From Tieghemiomyces parasiticus (lineage: Eukaryota; Kickxellomycota; Dimargaritomycetes; Dimargaritales; Dimargaritaceae), in NCBI GenBank assembly GCA_027575765.1, contig JANBPT010000201.1:1-57177 (forward strand): 57,177 nucleotides of DNA, given 5' to 3'. The first letter of the stretch is position 1. Each line of letters starts with the position of its first letter. The notes below the pieces were generated by a model that worked only from the letters and a program-made list of their open reading frames with translations, did not search any database and was not told the origin of the DNA. Below are positions 1 through 11,514 of this stretch, one piece after another. A program made the translations under genes and the position numbers.

Positions 1-209
1 TCGCCACCTTTGGGATGGATTCCAACGAGGCCCTGGCCAGCGTGGTGGGACCACTCATTGAGGTTCCCGTCCTCCTCGGCCTCGTCTACGTCTGTCTTTG
101 GCTGCGCCCACGCTTCTTTAATCCTCAAACCGATTTGCCCTGGCCACGCCGGGAGAAATCCAACGCCATGTTGATCGAGAGTGATGATCGGAAGGCGGAG
201 GTCCAGTAA
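1..209 (+). CDS. ACR3-type arsenite efflux permease, C-terminal end (partial)
   Basis: Only the 3' end is in the window: reading from base 3, about 68 codons run to a TAA at 207-209. The visible protein has the conserved final membrane helix of the ACR3 family, with the block ATFGMDSNEALASVVGPLIE followed by a hydrophobic stretch and a short basic/acidic cytoplasmic tail. In ACR3 carriers this 'G.EALA.VVGPL.EVPVL' segment is the last transmembrane helix. Known family members export arsenite, in some cases antimonite, across the plasma membrane using the proton gradient. The ATG at 15 is an internal methionine, not a start. The family call rests on this one diagnostic block, so substrate details cannot be checked here. 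Confidence 0.85.
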   Translation, partial: ATFGMDSNEALASVVGPLIEVPVLLGLVYVCLWLRPRFFNPQTDLPWPRREKSNAMLIESDDRKAEVQ

Positions 210-264
210 TACTACTTATTAATTTATATTGTCACTATTTAAAATTTCGGTTCCCTCAAAGCTG

Positions 265-1290
265 AATGGTGTATATTTAATATAATTACCATCACTCAGT
301 ACTATAGGCACTTCATAAAGATTTCAGCAACACAAACGTGAGTGAAGTTTATTTATAATAATGGCCATCACTCTATATCACCCGGCGACCTCATTTTAGC
401 CAGCTACCATAGCAGGCTCTCAAATCATTTGGCTGGAGCTTGGCTACCTCCGATCGCCAGGCGTCCACGATCACATCCACCATGGTGAACTTTTTACCCC
501 ACAGCCGCTGTTTGATATCCCTGAACAGCCAGAAGTCGTAGGGGGCCAGGTCAGGACTGTAGGGAGGGGCTGGCAGAAGTTAGAGTTTAGAGGTGAAAAC
601 GTAGGTCTGGGTAGCTGCAGCGCAATGTGGGGGCGCATAATCATGGTAGAGCCACAGAGGGCAACAGCCCAGACTTTCACGTGCCTTTACCCAGGTCTGG
701 AGCATGGACTCCAAGCCATAAGTTATGTAGTGGTTGACAGAGAACTTCACACCAAGGGGCTTAACGCTCAGGTGTAACCAACCACACCTTGTAAAAAAAG
801 GTCAGCATAGCCTTGGGTGTGGCATGGCCCCGTAATGTTTACCAGCGTCACCTGACGGGCGGCCAGACCGGGTTCTCATCCGCAAAAGCGTGGTGATCCG
901 TACGGAAGCGAGCTAGCCACCCGTTATCGGTGGTGCGGGAAGGGGCAGCCAAGCCCAGCGTGACTGCATGTTTAGTTAGGATGTAGTCCGCCTTGTGCTC
1001 TTTGGAATAATATTGATAAATGAGAATCCATATATCGCGCCTGGTAAAGTTGGGCGGGGTGGGGGGATGGGGCTTTGGAAGTCGACATGATGGAGAGGTA
1101 AAAACGCAAGTCGTGTCGGGAGGAATGGTTCAATCTTGGAATAGTCTGTACCATTCGGTTCCTCGCCTAAGATACTCCTTGATTTCATCTACAGCGCTAA
1201 TGTTCGAGGCCCCAAGTTTCGCCAAACTTGAACTTAAAGGGACATTCATTTTATTATCAAATCGATCATTTCATTTCTTAACACCTGGTG
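265..1290 (-). mobile_element. Degenerate mariner-like (Tc1/mariner) DNA transposon
   Basis: The stretch around the dead transposase gene looks like a remnant mariner element of about 1.0 kb. At the right end, the minus strand at about 1288-1263 begins CCAGGTGTTAAGAAATGAAA, which closely resembles the CAGGTGT...ATGAAAT terminal repeats of animal mariners such as Mos1. At the left end a weaker candidate, TGGTGTATATTTAATAT, starts near 267. I could not identify a clean TA target-site duplication, so both boundaries are approximate. The element is shorter than typical (about 1.3 kb), in line with internal deletions. Confidence 0.6.
391..1249 (-). pseudogene. Mariner transposase pseudogene (stops and frameshifts)
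   Basis: On the minus strand a transposase can be pieced together in segments. An N-terminus begins at the ATG at 1249-1247 (MNVPLSSSLAKLGASNISAV then EIKEYLRRGTEWYRLFQD and a stop). A second segment begins RRDIWILIYQYYSKEHKADY, followed by TLGLAAPSRTTDNGWLARFR. The C-terminal catalytic region contains LWLYHDYAPPH, a stop, then LLPAPPYSPDLAPYDFWLF and a terminal TGA at 393-391. The HD.A..H and PYSPDLAP.DFWLF blocks carry the second and third acidic residues of the mariner DDE/D catalytic core. At least two in-frame stops and one or more frameshifts separate the segments, so it cannot encode an active enzyme. I have not tried to restore the frame. Confidence 0.8.
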
Positions 1291-4200
1291 TGGGTGAATA
1301 GACCACCGGTTGCCAGATCACCTTCCCCAACTCAGAACCAAGCGGACAGTAGCCGCATCGCGGCAACGGTACACTGTCTTGCCGCTACCCATTCCACTCA
1401 AGCGACTTCCTTGTAGTCATTGGTTTGCTTTATTTGACTCGCTGCTATTCACCAAGTCACTCCTCCCCAGCTGGCCAATCAAACCAACATACCTTACAGC
1501 ACTCTAAAGGAACCCCCTCTCGCCAACTGGCTATACAAGCCCGCGAACCTACATTTCTTTTAATTTTCATTACTACTTATTGTAGTAGGTGTTAACAGGA
1601 GGCCGCAAGGTAAACATATAATTGAAGTGAGTGTGTAGCAATGGTGTTTTATTGAGACTGACAAACGATCGGCTTCATCCATAGCGGGAGTCCCTAGTGA
1701 CTCGGAGGCTCCTGCCAGTCTGCCGTTGGTGAAAGGATAGATGAGGAAGTGGTCGTTGGCTGCGGAGGTTGGCCTCCTGCCAGCCCGTCACCTAGGCTAG
1801 AGGATGGTTGTGGTAAGGTATGGAAGGTTGGTTACACAAGGGTCGCCATTATCCAGAAATTGGTTTCCAAGCAGAAGAGTGCATGAGGCGACAGGTGAAG
1901 GAGGAAGGATAAAAATGACATGGGCCGTCGCTGCTATTCGTTTAGTGGGTGCTGCTATAGGTACACCTGGTGGCATGCATGAGGTCGCTGCTTTGGCCAA
2001 CCATACTTGTACAGCGACTATAATCCAACAGAGTCGAAATTTTGGGTCTCGATTTACCACATCTCACTGCAAATAAAGATTAATCTTGGCATGGGCTACT
2101 GTAGGTCCCTCACTTGACAGTGTACCCATGGGCTTAATGTGAGCGCCTATACGCCTTCCACTCCCTTTGACCAAACTTTCTACATCTACACTTCTCACCA
2201 ACTTTATCATTTTGCATACCTTGCACCTTGCTGTCACAACTTACTGCTCTACTAGAGGGCCTTCACCCTGCCCCTTGTGGGCTGCCAGCTGCCTTCTATA
2301 ATTTTGCTTCTTATGTATCACTCGTACACCACCCCCTGCTATCAGTGTGCTTTCACCGGCCAAGTGACCTTACTATAATTCTCTGTCTAGGACTCTGTAG
2401 GGCCATACCGACTGGTCAACTCAGGCAAAGGGTACATAACCACTGACATATATCACGCCAGAGAACCATTGCACTTGTGTCGCACATTCGCCTTTTTCTG
2501 TCCTTTATCGTATTTTTTCTAATTAATCCGAACCCGTAGGTTTCCGTCTGCCGTACCTCATCTATCAAACCAAGCTTTGAGATTTCCGGTTTCATTTGCA
2601 GTGTGTCGTATTGACCGTCTGGTCGCTCTTTTACCGCCCACTTACAGTCTGTCCCTGTATACCGGCATGCTAAAGATGGATATAATACTTTCGAACGTGC
2701 CCTGCTCTGCTGTGAAGGTGTAACTATGTAAGTTTCTCCTATCCTAACTCCTTTCACTTCCTTCTAAACTGTTTTTACTCGCTACATCTTTAGGTAGTAA
2801 CGATAAATGCTCGAAAAGGACGTGAGTTGATTCGATGTTGTTGATATCGTTGGATCGAACAGCCTACTAACTAGTGCCATACCGCACCTAACACCCAGTC
2901 ACTTGAGAACCGCCACCTTCCTGGCAGCACCACTAGAACTGGTGCAGCTGCTAAGGGGCTTAGTTGAACCTCTCTAGACGCAGGTCAATCCGACTCTCGA
3001 TGGTTCCGGGGAGTTTCATCTATCGTATTTAATTTATGACCAAATATCACGACACCAATCCTAATCGCGATGGGTTGACTATGCCGTGTGTTGTTCACGG
3101 GGGAACACAACTGTCGTGTGACCCCACAGTTTTCACCTGACCCGCCATCTTTCCTGGCACTGGCGGACCTTCGTTGCTGCTTCGTAGTTGAAGGTGATTT
3201 AGGTATGTGCGAGGCAGGGCGCTCGTGCAACCCTCAATTATTTCATTAAGCCTGTTAACCCACACTGGACCCATCCTACCCTTTCGGGTCCGTGTTTTGC
3301 GCCCGTGCCTTCCCAATCCGTCTCTCCCCAACACCAATCATTTTTTCTCAGGGTGGAGGTACTGTGGGAATGGTCCACTTCCCTCTCGCCGACGCCGGAT
3401 GGTATCGCCCGGACTGTCTAGAATGGGTGTAAAGTGGAGTTTCCTCTAATGCTCTGAATGTGTATTGGGGGCGGTGAGCTTGTCACGTGTACAAGAAAAA
3501 AATTTGGAGAATAGAAGGCTGGTCAGTTGACCCGCTCGATTAGGACGGGTTTGACCAAGAAAACGGTATAGACGTGGACAATACTTTGTAAGCGTATTCC
3601 GGCTACAGTCGACCCGTTAACGAATGACTAGGCAAAACCTATTGAGTGATCTGGTCATCGTCTGTCGACCTTTTATGAAATCGAAGTGTTTACATCTAAT
3701 TAATATTACCTTAGTGATCAACCCTATACCGCTCAATATTCCCGCGAGTCACTAATCGTGAACCAGCAAGGGCACATGTCCGCACTCTTTCTATAATAAA
3801 AAGGGGGGCGCAACTTCAAGAAACACAGACCGTCGCCGTTTAGCTGCAGCCCCGGAATTCAGTAGGATATACGTCATTAAGTAATAGTGGGGATGATTAG
3901 AAACTCGTTCTCCTTTTCCGGTACCACTTCTTCTGACCAACCCCCTCCGTAAAGCGCAGATAGTAATTGCACAACATTCGCTTGCAAAGTATACCGATTC
4001 GATGAAACAGCAACACGGCTTCCAGCAGCGGAATAACTTTCAAGACTACCCCAGAGGTGCAGAGAAAATGGTTCGATTATAGGCTGCAGGCTGCCTAGGG
4101 TTGAGTGGTTGGAAAGGCTGTCGTTAAGCGATTACCAGGATTCCCAAAACCAGCTATCAAGCCGCTTCTGGACAGCTGTAAGGCTAACAGTGAGGTATGA

Positions 4201-6286
4201 AAGCAGAGAGATGCGGTAGGCAGGTTTCCCTCGGCGTGAGCCATTAAACTGCCCACCCTTCCGTTTGATGGGTAAAGCCGAAGCAAACGCCTGCACTGGA
4301 AACGAAATAATAAACAGGGCGGCAGAAAGCCCTATTTAGAAATCATGAGCGTGGTATGGGTGAATAAATAGCAGTGTTACGGTTGCTGACAAAGCTTTGG
4401 TTGGGGCAGATTGTACGTGGGAAAGCCGTGGCGCAAGCAAGATTGTGCTATAATATACAAAGTGGGGGCCTGCAGAAGTACCCACGGACAAAAATTTATA
4501 ATAATATTGTATGGGAATCGCCGCCCTGGAGGAACAACACGCCATGAGAATGCAAGCATACCGGCAGACCCGATGTCTGAGTGGCAGGCAGGCTTGTTCA
4601 CCAGAATCCAGTAGGGAGGCGACGTGCTGGTGAAGATTGTAGCCAGGACATACACCAGCTGCTCACGCCATTTAGCGGCCGTTTTGGGCATGACTCGCTG
4701 TCTGCCTAGGTGAGGTATTGACGCCTTTCCCCGCCCACCTCACTAAGGATCAGGCCTAATTGTGGAGATTTCCAATGTTCGGAACCCGATAAATATATAG
4801 ACGAGGGACTGTGAGAGTGTTCCTAATTACCACGGACATACCGAAAAACAATATTTATTTATGTAGGACCTTCGGATGTCCCTACCCAACTCTTCGGCCT
4901 AGACTAATGGTCATTGGGAGGGTGCCTTCTACGTCAGCCCCGGGGTCTTAATGCTAGTGGAGAACGCGTGGCTTTCCAACCCGGAGGGGTCGGTCCGCAT
5001 GAAAGTTACGCCAGGAAGTGACAACGCAAAGGCGAAAATAATGCGGGGAAACTGGGTACATTTGGGCCATGCCATCTGCGCGATTCGTCACACCGCAAAG
5101 GTAAGTAATTAAGGTTGGCCATCAGTGTATTCACACTAGAGAAGTGTGAAGAAATGAGACGGCGGGGAGCCCGTGAACCTTCCTGATGAGGGAAACCTAT
5201 GTGGGAGTGATTCGGAAACGTATTATGACGTGCTATGTCGTTCGCAGCCAGCATAGGCGGGAAAAGAATGCCCATTTAAATCGCCATGTGCGAGGAGGTC
5301 ACATTCATCATGTTCGGTGTTCAAGGCGGTTCTGGTAGGGGATTCTATATTTTAACTGGTTTAAGAATGCCTAACGAATTTTACACCCTCGTCAACCCGA
5401 TAGATAGTGAGGTATGTTTTTCGGTAAGGGCGCTTAGCTAAACTGAACCGTACAGTGTATTTTATTTCTGAACCGAGGCCGTTTGAACGGTATAAAATGT
5501 AGTGTCCTCCGTGCTATAGAGTCACTGAAGCTCGGTTCGGACGCTCTTTCTACCACTCAGGACCGGTGATGGTACCCCAGATTACCCGATCATCCGCTAT
5601 AAGGCTGGACCCGGTCATTTAGGGTCACGGTGCAGCGCCCACCAGCTGGCCAGCGACACTTATGGTAGAAGCAAGTAAGCTAGTCTGAGCACAACCATCA
5701 TCATCCGTTGACCACACCCATCGACCAACTACCTCGGGTGATATCGGATGTTGGAAAATCCAACATTTTCGGGGTGGCTTCTCGAGCCCCGATACGCGGT
5801 CACAGATTCTTGACGAGAGCGAGCCAGGTGTGTTATCCCCCACTCCCTCCCAACTCCACGTCCCCCTTTCCTTGGTGGCTTACCATGCTCTCCCCTCCTA
5901 TCGCCTGTACTGCAGTTATCCATGCGTGACCCTCACTCGTCCCAACCGCTGATGATCAACTGCTTACCGCTGTCTACTGTTCTTTCCATTACAAGATATA
6001 TATTTTGTCACCTGTCCAGTAGGGGCTATCCATCACCCAGCACCGCTACCTCGTGCCGGCGTGTCTTAAGAGCAGGCAGCAGGGCGGCGCTTAAGAATTC
6101 GCCCCATCAGCTTGTTCTATTGGAATTGTCCCAAAATGGTTACCATGGCCGGGAAGGGAGAGTGAGAGCGAGTGGAAAAAAAACGAAAATCGAAGGAGTG
6201 ACGAACGGGCCACCTTGTCTGGTGTCGAAAAGGGCGGGTGCACGAGGGGCCGCATACCACCCTCGCCGGGATGCCACCATTGGAAG
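1291..6286. other. Long gene-poor spacer, nothing recognised
   Basis: About 5 kb with only short open frames on both strands. None shows recognisable motifs, the GC-rich third positions of the surrounding genes, or a convincing start. Base composition is near balanced with scattered A/T runs. I see no tRNA, rRNA or intact transposon signature. It may hold an unrecognised intron-rich or non-coding gene, but nothing in the sequence supports one. Confidence 0.5.
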
Positions 6287-6294
6287 TATAAAAG
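6287..6294 (+). promoter_or_regulatory. TATA-like box (TATAAAAG) upstream of the GATA gene
   Basis: TATAAAAG lies on the coding strand about 670 bases before the GATA-factor ATG. It is followed by a pyrimidine-leaning stretch (6300-6960) with no long open frame in phase with the gene. If used, transcription would start near 6320 and leave a long 5' leader, common for fungal regulatory genes. Assignment to this gene is by position only. Confidence 0.35.
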
Positions 6295-6965
6295 CGACCC
6301 AATTCCTCGCCTGGCCATTTAACTTGCCCAATATCCTTCCTAACCTACACCACCATTGACTGGGCATCCTGTACTACCTGTCCACCTCGCCGCTCTGAGA
6401 CTACGTACGCTTTACCGATAAATCGCCGCTGGCCGCCTTGCCACTACTTCGGGTCGCCTCACATGTTGCCCATAAGGTTGCTTCTTATACGCCATTAATT
6501 CCTAACCGTCCTTTTTCCTGCATGGTCCGCATAATTAATTTCCGACTCGCCTCTATTGCGTTATTACCCTAGATAACTTACGCTTTCCTCCCACTTCACA
6601 AGCGCCCACCAGCTTCCCATCCTTTACTCGCCGCAGTTGCCTTATCGGGGCAAGCCACCTTAGGTCTGTCGAAGGGATCTTTATTCATTAACCCTACCCT
6701 GTATTATTGGACGAGGCATCCACCCACCTGCGAGGTCATCTGATTAGCTCGGTCCTGGTGAATTATATACTATCTACAGGCTTAATTGTAATTGGATTTT
6801 GAATTCATCTCAGTATTTAGCCTCCCTATAACCACATTCTCAGTCTCACAGTACTGTGCAGGGGCTCATTATATCCTGTTGGCGTAAATCGCGAGAACTA
6901 TTTCTTACCTCTTTCGACTGTTGCAGGGTTTCTTTTCCCGACCATCGCCGTAGGCTACTACGACC

Positions 6966-8579
6966 ATGTCGGTATCTGTTAGTGTGGATACGCACAATGA
7001 ACCTAATTATCTCGCCACTAACTACGTGGCCCATTTCCTGAGGACTGTGAACGATGTCCCTGAGATGACTGGCGATACATTTTGGTACGGTGGATTAGAT
7101 TCCCGCTCGACTAGTATCTCGGACTTCAACAGCTCACCTCTGACCAGTCCCGCCACCGTCGCTAGCGCCGGTCAATACTCCCCGCCTGAGCTTCACCTCG
7201 CTGACACCTCCGCGTTGCCGATTTTGGACTCGGGATGCCCCGTTTCTGCCGTTCCATCGATGGAATCTACGTCCGTCAACGGCCACCAATACGGCTCGAC
7301 CTCTGTCGACGCGCAGCTGCAGCCGTTCAACCTTGATGCCGCACTCTCGGTCTTCGCCCATTGTCAACCCGTCCACCTTACGCTTAACCCCAAACCGACG
7401 AACATGTTAAACTCCCCTGATCTGTCACCTTTCACCCCTAAACTTCCTGCCTACGATGGCGATATCAGCACTCAATTGAACGGCACCGTGGAGGCCATGG
7501 ACTTTGTGTCGCAGATGTGGGACACAACCTCATCGCCCGCCCTGGGGCCGCTGGATGGCGCTGGCCTAGACCACACCACCGCCAGACTCGCACAGATGCT
7601 GATCGACAGTCAGTTCAATTTCTGGCCGTCTCAAGCTGTATCGGATTTTCCGAGTTTCCATCCGTTAGCCACTCATCCCGCATCACTCGCCGCCTCTGGA
7701 CTCCCTGTGGCCGCCTCGGCCCCTCCCTCCCCCCAAGGGCCTACATCATTTATGGGTACAGGTACACCCGTATTCCACTCGGCCAGCGGGCCCGACCCCG
7801 CCCTATCGTGCCTCCACTCGCCGACCTCTGGCACCTTCACCACCAGTCCTGGCCCTAAACGCAACAAACGGCCCACCGCCCGCCGCCGTCGTTCCGCGGG
7901 CCAGCCCCTTCCGACCCGTCAGGTCCAGGTCGAAAGGGCCCTCTCTGCACCCCCAGACCACCTAGCGACCTTGTCCCTGATCGCTGGTGGCCCCTCGGCT
8001 GACTTACCCCCGGGTGCCATTTTATCATCCACCACACACCCATCCGCCACCTACGACGCCAACGGCGACCTCCGCCTCTGCGCCAACTGCGGCATCATTG
8101 CAACTCCAACTTGGCGCCGCACGCGAGATGCGCATATTCTCATGTGCAACGCTTGCGGTCTCTACTATCACAACCACCGTCAGCTTCGCCCCTGGCTCCT
8201 GAGCCGCTCGGTGGTAAAGAAGGACCGCTCGGGCTTGTCGATTTGGTTAGCCACACTTCCTCTTTCATCCGTTCCACCGGCATTTTTGACCATGGGTGGC
8301 ATCGGATCTCAAAGTAACGGCAGTGGTCGGGGTCGTAACCGCGGACAAGTTAGTAGCGAGAACCACGCGACCGCCAAACATCGTCCAATCCGTGTGGGAT
8401 CCCTCGGACGCGCTATTCGTTCGCCCTCTGGCGAGTGTATCCTCGTGGAGGATAACCCGCATTGCTGTCGGTGCGCACGGGATTCTTCTGAGGTTAGCCT
8501 CCACCCGTGTGCCCAGCGCGCTTACTACGTCTGTGCCGACTGTGCACGCGATCTGCAGCGCCGGCTCAGTATCCTGTGA
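6966..8579 (+). CDS. GATA-type zinc-finger transcription factor with C-terminal Cys-rich (half-RING-like) tail
   Basis: A 537-residue, intronless protein. Residues 372-397 form one GATA finger with spacing C-X2-C-X18-C-X2-C (C372, C375, C394, C397) and the conserved TPTWRR and CNACGLYYHNH core. The 18-residue loop places it in fungal class IVb (NSDD / White-Collar type) rather than the 17-residue nitrogen/iron regulators. The usual Gly of the loop is Ala here. The N-terminal 290 residues are Ser/Thr/Pro-rich and low complexity, typical of an activation region. A basic cluster (KRNKR...ARRRR, about 298-309) could serve as a nuclear signal. Residues 500-526 form a second Cys cluster, C-X2-C-X11-C...C-X2-C, resembling the first half of a RING-HC finger. 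The start ATG has A at -3. Target genes cannot be inferred. The role as a sequence-specific DNA-binding nuclear regulator is secure at family level. Confidence 0.9.
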   Translation: MSVSVSVDTHNEPNYLATNYVAHFLRTVNDVPEMTGDTFWYGGLDSRSTSISDFNSSPLTSPATVASAGQYSPPELHLADTSALPILDSGCPVSAVPSMESTSVNGHQYGSTSVDAQLQPFNLDAALSVFAHCQPVHLTLNPKPTNMLNSPDLSPFTPKLPAYDGDISTQLNGTVEAMDFVSQMWDTTSSPALGPLDGAGLDHTTARLAQMLIDSQFNFWPSQAVSDFPSFHPLATHPASLAASGLPVAASAPPSPQGPTSFMGTGTPVFHSASGPDPALSCLHSPTSGTFTTSPGPKRNKRPTARRRRSAGQPLPTRQVQVERALSAPPDHLATLSLIAGGPSADLPPGAILSSTTHPSATYDANGDLRLCANCGIIATPTWRRTRDAHILMCNACGLYYHNHRQLRPWLLSRSVVKKDRSGLSIWLATLPLSSVPPAFLTMGGIGSQSNGSGRGRNRGQVSSENHATAKHRPIRVGSLGRAIRSPSGECILVEDNPHCCRCARDSSEVSLHPCAQRAYYVCADCARDLQRRLSIL

Positions 8580-9731
8580 TCGCGCCAATTGCTATACTTA
8601 ACCCTCAACTCCTCGCGATAAGCCAGCAGGAGAGAAAGCTGGGCCTTGCCGCCGGATACTTTTTCACCCACGTTTCTTCATTCTAATTCGTTCACTCCTA
8701 TACGCCAGGACAGTAGAGCCTACCTCACGTACTGGACGGTTTCCAACAGATTTTCTAGCCAACTTTGATATTTTCGTGTTTCACTCTTAAGCCCTATAGG
8801 CCATACCCCAAAGCAGACGGCTCGCATATCGTGTCCCAACCTCATCAGTCGTAGAATGCCCCGCTTTCATTTCTCAACCACAAACCCTGGACTAATCAAT
8901 ACTTTCAACCGCCAGATACTTTCAGTACGTTTCCTGTAGCTACCCTTTAGGATATACTAAACCTATCGTCCGTTTCCGCTCGGCCAGATTAGTCGAGCTA
9001 ATGATGGAATCATTTCTTTATATAGATACTGCCACTATCAAAAGTGGCATAGGAGCCGTGATAATGGGCACAAAAGTTACTTAGCCAATTTGCTATATAG
9101 GGGTCCCCAAAGCTACCACCAAAATTGAATAATGTCCACAGTGTGATCACCCTAACCAGACACCAATAGAAGTGAGTCACTCGCTAGCCGCATCACTAGA
9201 CACCTGTGGCTCCCAAAGATGAATTCCGCCAGACGGTCAACCGGGGGTGTCAAGCTACAGTCGTTCGACGGCAACCTCGACCAATAATGACCGCAGGTTT
9301 ATGATTAGCGATCAGCGGCTATACTTTATATTAACTTTTATCTAGAACCCACATTTCTCTATCGATAGGCTACACCTAATCAGCTATTGACCCCTGTCGT
9401 ATTCTACCTCTAACAAAGCTCACTATCACCCGTTGATTGCAACCGACGCCAGCGACCAGTCGGGATGCTGACCTGTATTCTTGCGTCTTAGCTCCCCGAA
9501 TTCATACCTATCACGCATGCCAGTAGCTTGGCTTGTGCTTTAACCGCCAAATGATTGGTGGGCTAATTGTTTTTTTTAGAGTTGAGTAATCATGACAGAA
9601 AATGAATGAACGATAAAACAATGAGAAGTAAGGGGGAAAAGTAAAAACACAGGAGATAATCGATGGCGGTAGAAAAAGAGTTTAAAAAATAGCGTAGGAG
9701 TAATGAAACGACATCGGAGGCCGTCTTAGAT
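8580..9731. other. Spacer between GATA factor and transporter, contains one hairpin
   Basis: Holds the 3' ends of two convergent genes (GATA factor on plus, transporter on minus). No coding-like open frame is visible. The one distinct structure is a perfect 7-bp stem at 9030-9036 / 9043-9049 (TGCCACT / AGTGGCA, loop atcaaa). A T-rich run near 9570-9580 and an A/T-rich stretch to 9700 could be 3' processing signals of the transporter. Confidence 0.5.
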
Positions 9732-11051
9732 TTAGTGCATACCCTTGGCAGACTCAGGGTCGGTAAACACCTTGACGATGCCAGCAATGGCGTCTTTGGT
9801 ACCACAGATGCAAGCCAAGATACCGACTAGGATGCAGATGACAGAGAAGGCGAGACTGGCGTAGTTCATGGAGCGGATGCCAAACAGGCGCCAGTAGCAC
9901 ACAATGGGCAGGACGAAGATCATGAGACTGTTGGAGAAGGAGCCGATGAGGGACATGAGCTTGCCGACGGGAAGGAAAATGGCGGGGAAGGTGAGGATGA
10001 ACACAGTGAGGGCACGGAAGGCACCGCGGATCATAAACTCGCGGGCCTTACCGAGGCGCTGAACGGTGATGCCGTAGGCCTCCTCAACCTCCAAGGCGAA
10101 CGATGTCAACATGATAGGGGCAGCCAGGATAACGTGGGCGACCAGCATGAGGATGGCGACGGTGGTGGTCGGGCCCTTGGGCAGGTTGTCGTAGATAGGA
10201 GTAGTAGCAAGATGGCCGTACACGTGGTAGCCCACAACGGCGATACAGAGGTACATGCCCAGGATGGTGAGGACGGCGAATACGAGCACCTTGGCCCAGG
10301 ACTGGGGGTTCTTCATAGCCGACTCGACGTGGGGGTAGACCACGTTGCCACCGAAGGAGAAGCAAATGTTGCCCATCGCCGCAGGGAGTGAGCCCCAAAC
10401 TACCACGTTGTGGGTGTTGGAGGCGTTAGCCGGGTAGTCCATGAGGCCGACAACCATCACCACGATCACCACCACCAGAGTGGCAACGGCACCAAAGATG
10501 GCCAAGATAGCCACCTCCTTCATACTCTTGACCAGGACGAACGGTAGGCACACGAGAACCGCGGCGATAATGACCCACACCGCGGCCGAAACGTTGACGT
10601 TAATGTGAGTGGCGAGGTCGTAAACGCTGTTACCGGCGATACTAATGTATACACAGGAACCGCCGAGACAGATAGAGTAGTTGAGGACCGAGATGATGTA
10701 CTTGCCGGCCTTGCCAAAGGACACGAGGCCGATTTCTGGGTAGCTGCTTAACCGCTCGCCATCTTTGTAGTAGAGACACCGAATGAGGAGGTTACCGGTG
10801 AAGACGGCGATGGCTGCTGCCAGAAGGATACAGGCAATGGCGACCCAGCCACCTTCCTTGAGGGACTCGGGGAGCTGCAGGGTGCCCGTGCCGGCGATGA
10901 CGCACACGATGTTGAAGTAGGCGCCGAAACTGGAGCCGTTGCGCTCATGGCCGTGGCCACTGGAATCGTGGTCGACAGCCTTTTCAGCATCAAAGTCCTG
11001 CTCGAAACTGTAGCCATCGGTAACGTGCTTGTGTTCCTGCTTCGCCTCCAT
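9732..11051 (-). CDS. Amino acid/auxin permease family (AAAP) transporter, copy A
   Basis: A 439-residue membrane protein of the AAAP (Aa_trans) family, which in fungi includes the vacuolar AVT transporters and plasma-membrane neutral amino-acid carriers coupled to H+. The N-terminal tail is hydrophilic and His/Gly/Glu-rich (GHGHE). It is followed by the first helix motif NIVCVIAGTGTLQLP and about eleven hydrophobic segments. Characteristic blocks include FSFGGNVVYPHVESAMKNP, the LVAHVILAAPIMLT helix and YGITVQRLGKAREFMIR. I chose the ATG at 11051 because the frame extends upstream only to non-ATG codons. The copy at 16435-17784 is a close paralogue. The minus-strand TATAAAAG at 11514-11507 is a plausible promoter, giving a roughly 430-base leader. 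Substrate and membrane location are not determinable from sequence. Confidence 0.92.
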   Translation of the reverse strand: MEAKQEHKHVTDGYSFEQDFDAEKAVDHDSSGHGHERNGSSFGAYFNIVCVIAGTGTLQLPESLKEGGWVAIACILLAAAIAVFTGNLLIRCLYYKDGERLSSYPEIGLVSFGKAGKYIISVLNYSICLGGSCVYISIAGNSVYDLATHINVNVSAAVWVIIAAVLVCLPFVLVKSMKEVAILAIFGAVATLVVVIVVMVVGLMDYPANASNTHNVVVWGSLPAAMGNICFSFGGNVVYPHVESAMKNPQSWAKVLVFAVLTILGMYLCIAVVGYHVYGHLATTPIYDNLPKGPTTTVAILMLVAHVILAAPIMLTSFALEVEEAYGITVQRLGKAREFMIRGAFRALTVFILTFPAIFLPVGKLMSLIGSFSNSLMIFVLPIVCYWRLFGIRSMNYASLAFSVICILVGILACICGTKDAIAGIVKVFTDPESAKGMH

Positions 11052-11506
11052 GGTGATTGAAGAACAGGGGGGATGGAGAGCCGTAGGGAGGGTGTAAGAT
11101 AGAATACCGGGAAAACGATTGGCCAGGGAAGACGGACCCAAGGTATGAACAAGAATGAATCTGAACGGTGATGGTAAGGCTGGGAACAGTTCTCAATTGG
11201 AAATTAACCCTGAGAGGGATATCTATATCATTAGAAAACGTAGGATGAGGAGAAAACAAAGAAAATATGAGCTAAAAGACAGGGACAAGATGGTTCGTAG
11301 ACCAAACGGGGCGCCGTAATCGTACAGAATAAAGTCACAAAAGGAAGGTGCAAACAAGGAAGATCAAAGGGAGCCCAGGTTGAGTGGAAGCTCTGCAACG
11401 AAAATTCTAAACGGTGAGAAATTGGGAAGGGTTAGGTGGTATGTGTGGCAGGCAGCGGTTAGGAGCCAGATATAATGGACATATCCAGAGGAGGCGAGCC
11501 AGGGTA

Positions 11507-11514
11507 CTTTTATA
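11507..11514 (-). promoter_or_regulatory. TATA-like box for transporter copy A
   Basis: The minus strand reads TATAAAAG about 460 bases upstream of the transporter ATG (11051). The intervening sequence is pyrimidine-rich on the coding strand, the same arrangement seen upstream of the plus-strand symporter and chitinase genes here. Functional use is inferred. Confidence 0.4.

Noticed and set aside
5922..6359. 145-codon open frame before the GATA gene
   Set aside because: No motif or codon bias, and it overlaps the TATA-like box.
11052..11141. N-terminal extension of transporter copy A
   Set aside because: The frame is open upstream but only to a TTG. The ATG at 11051 gives the tail pattern shared with copy B.
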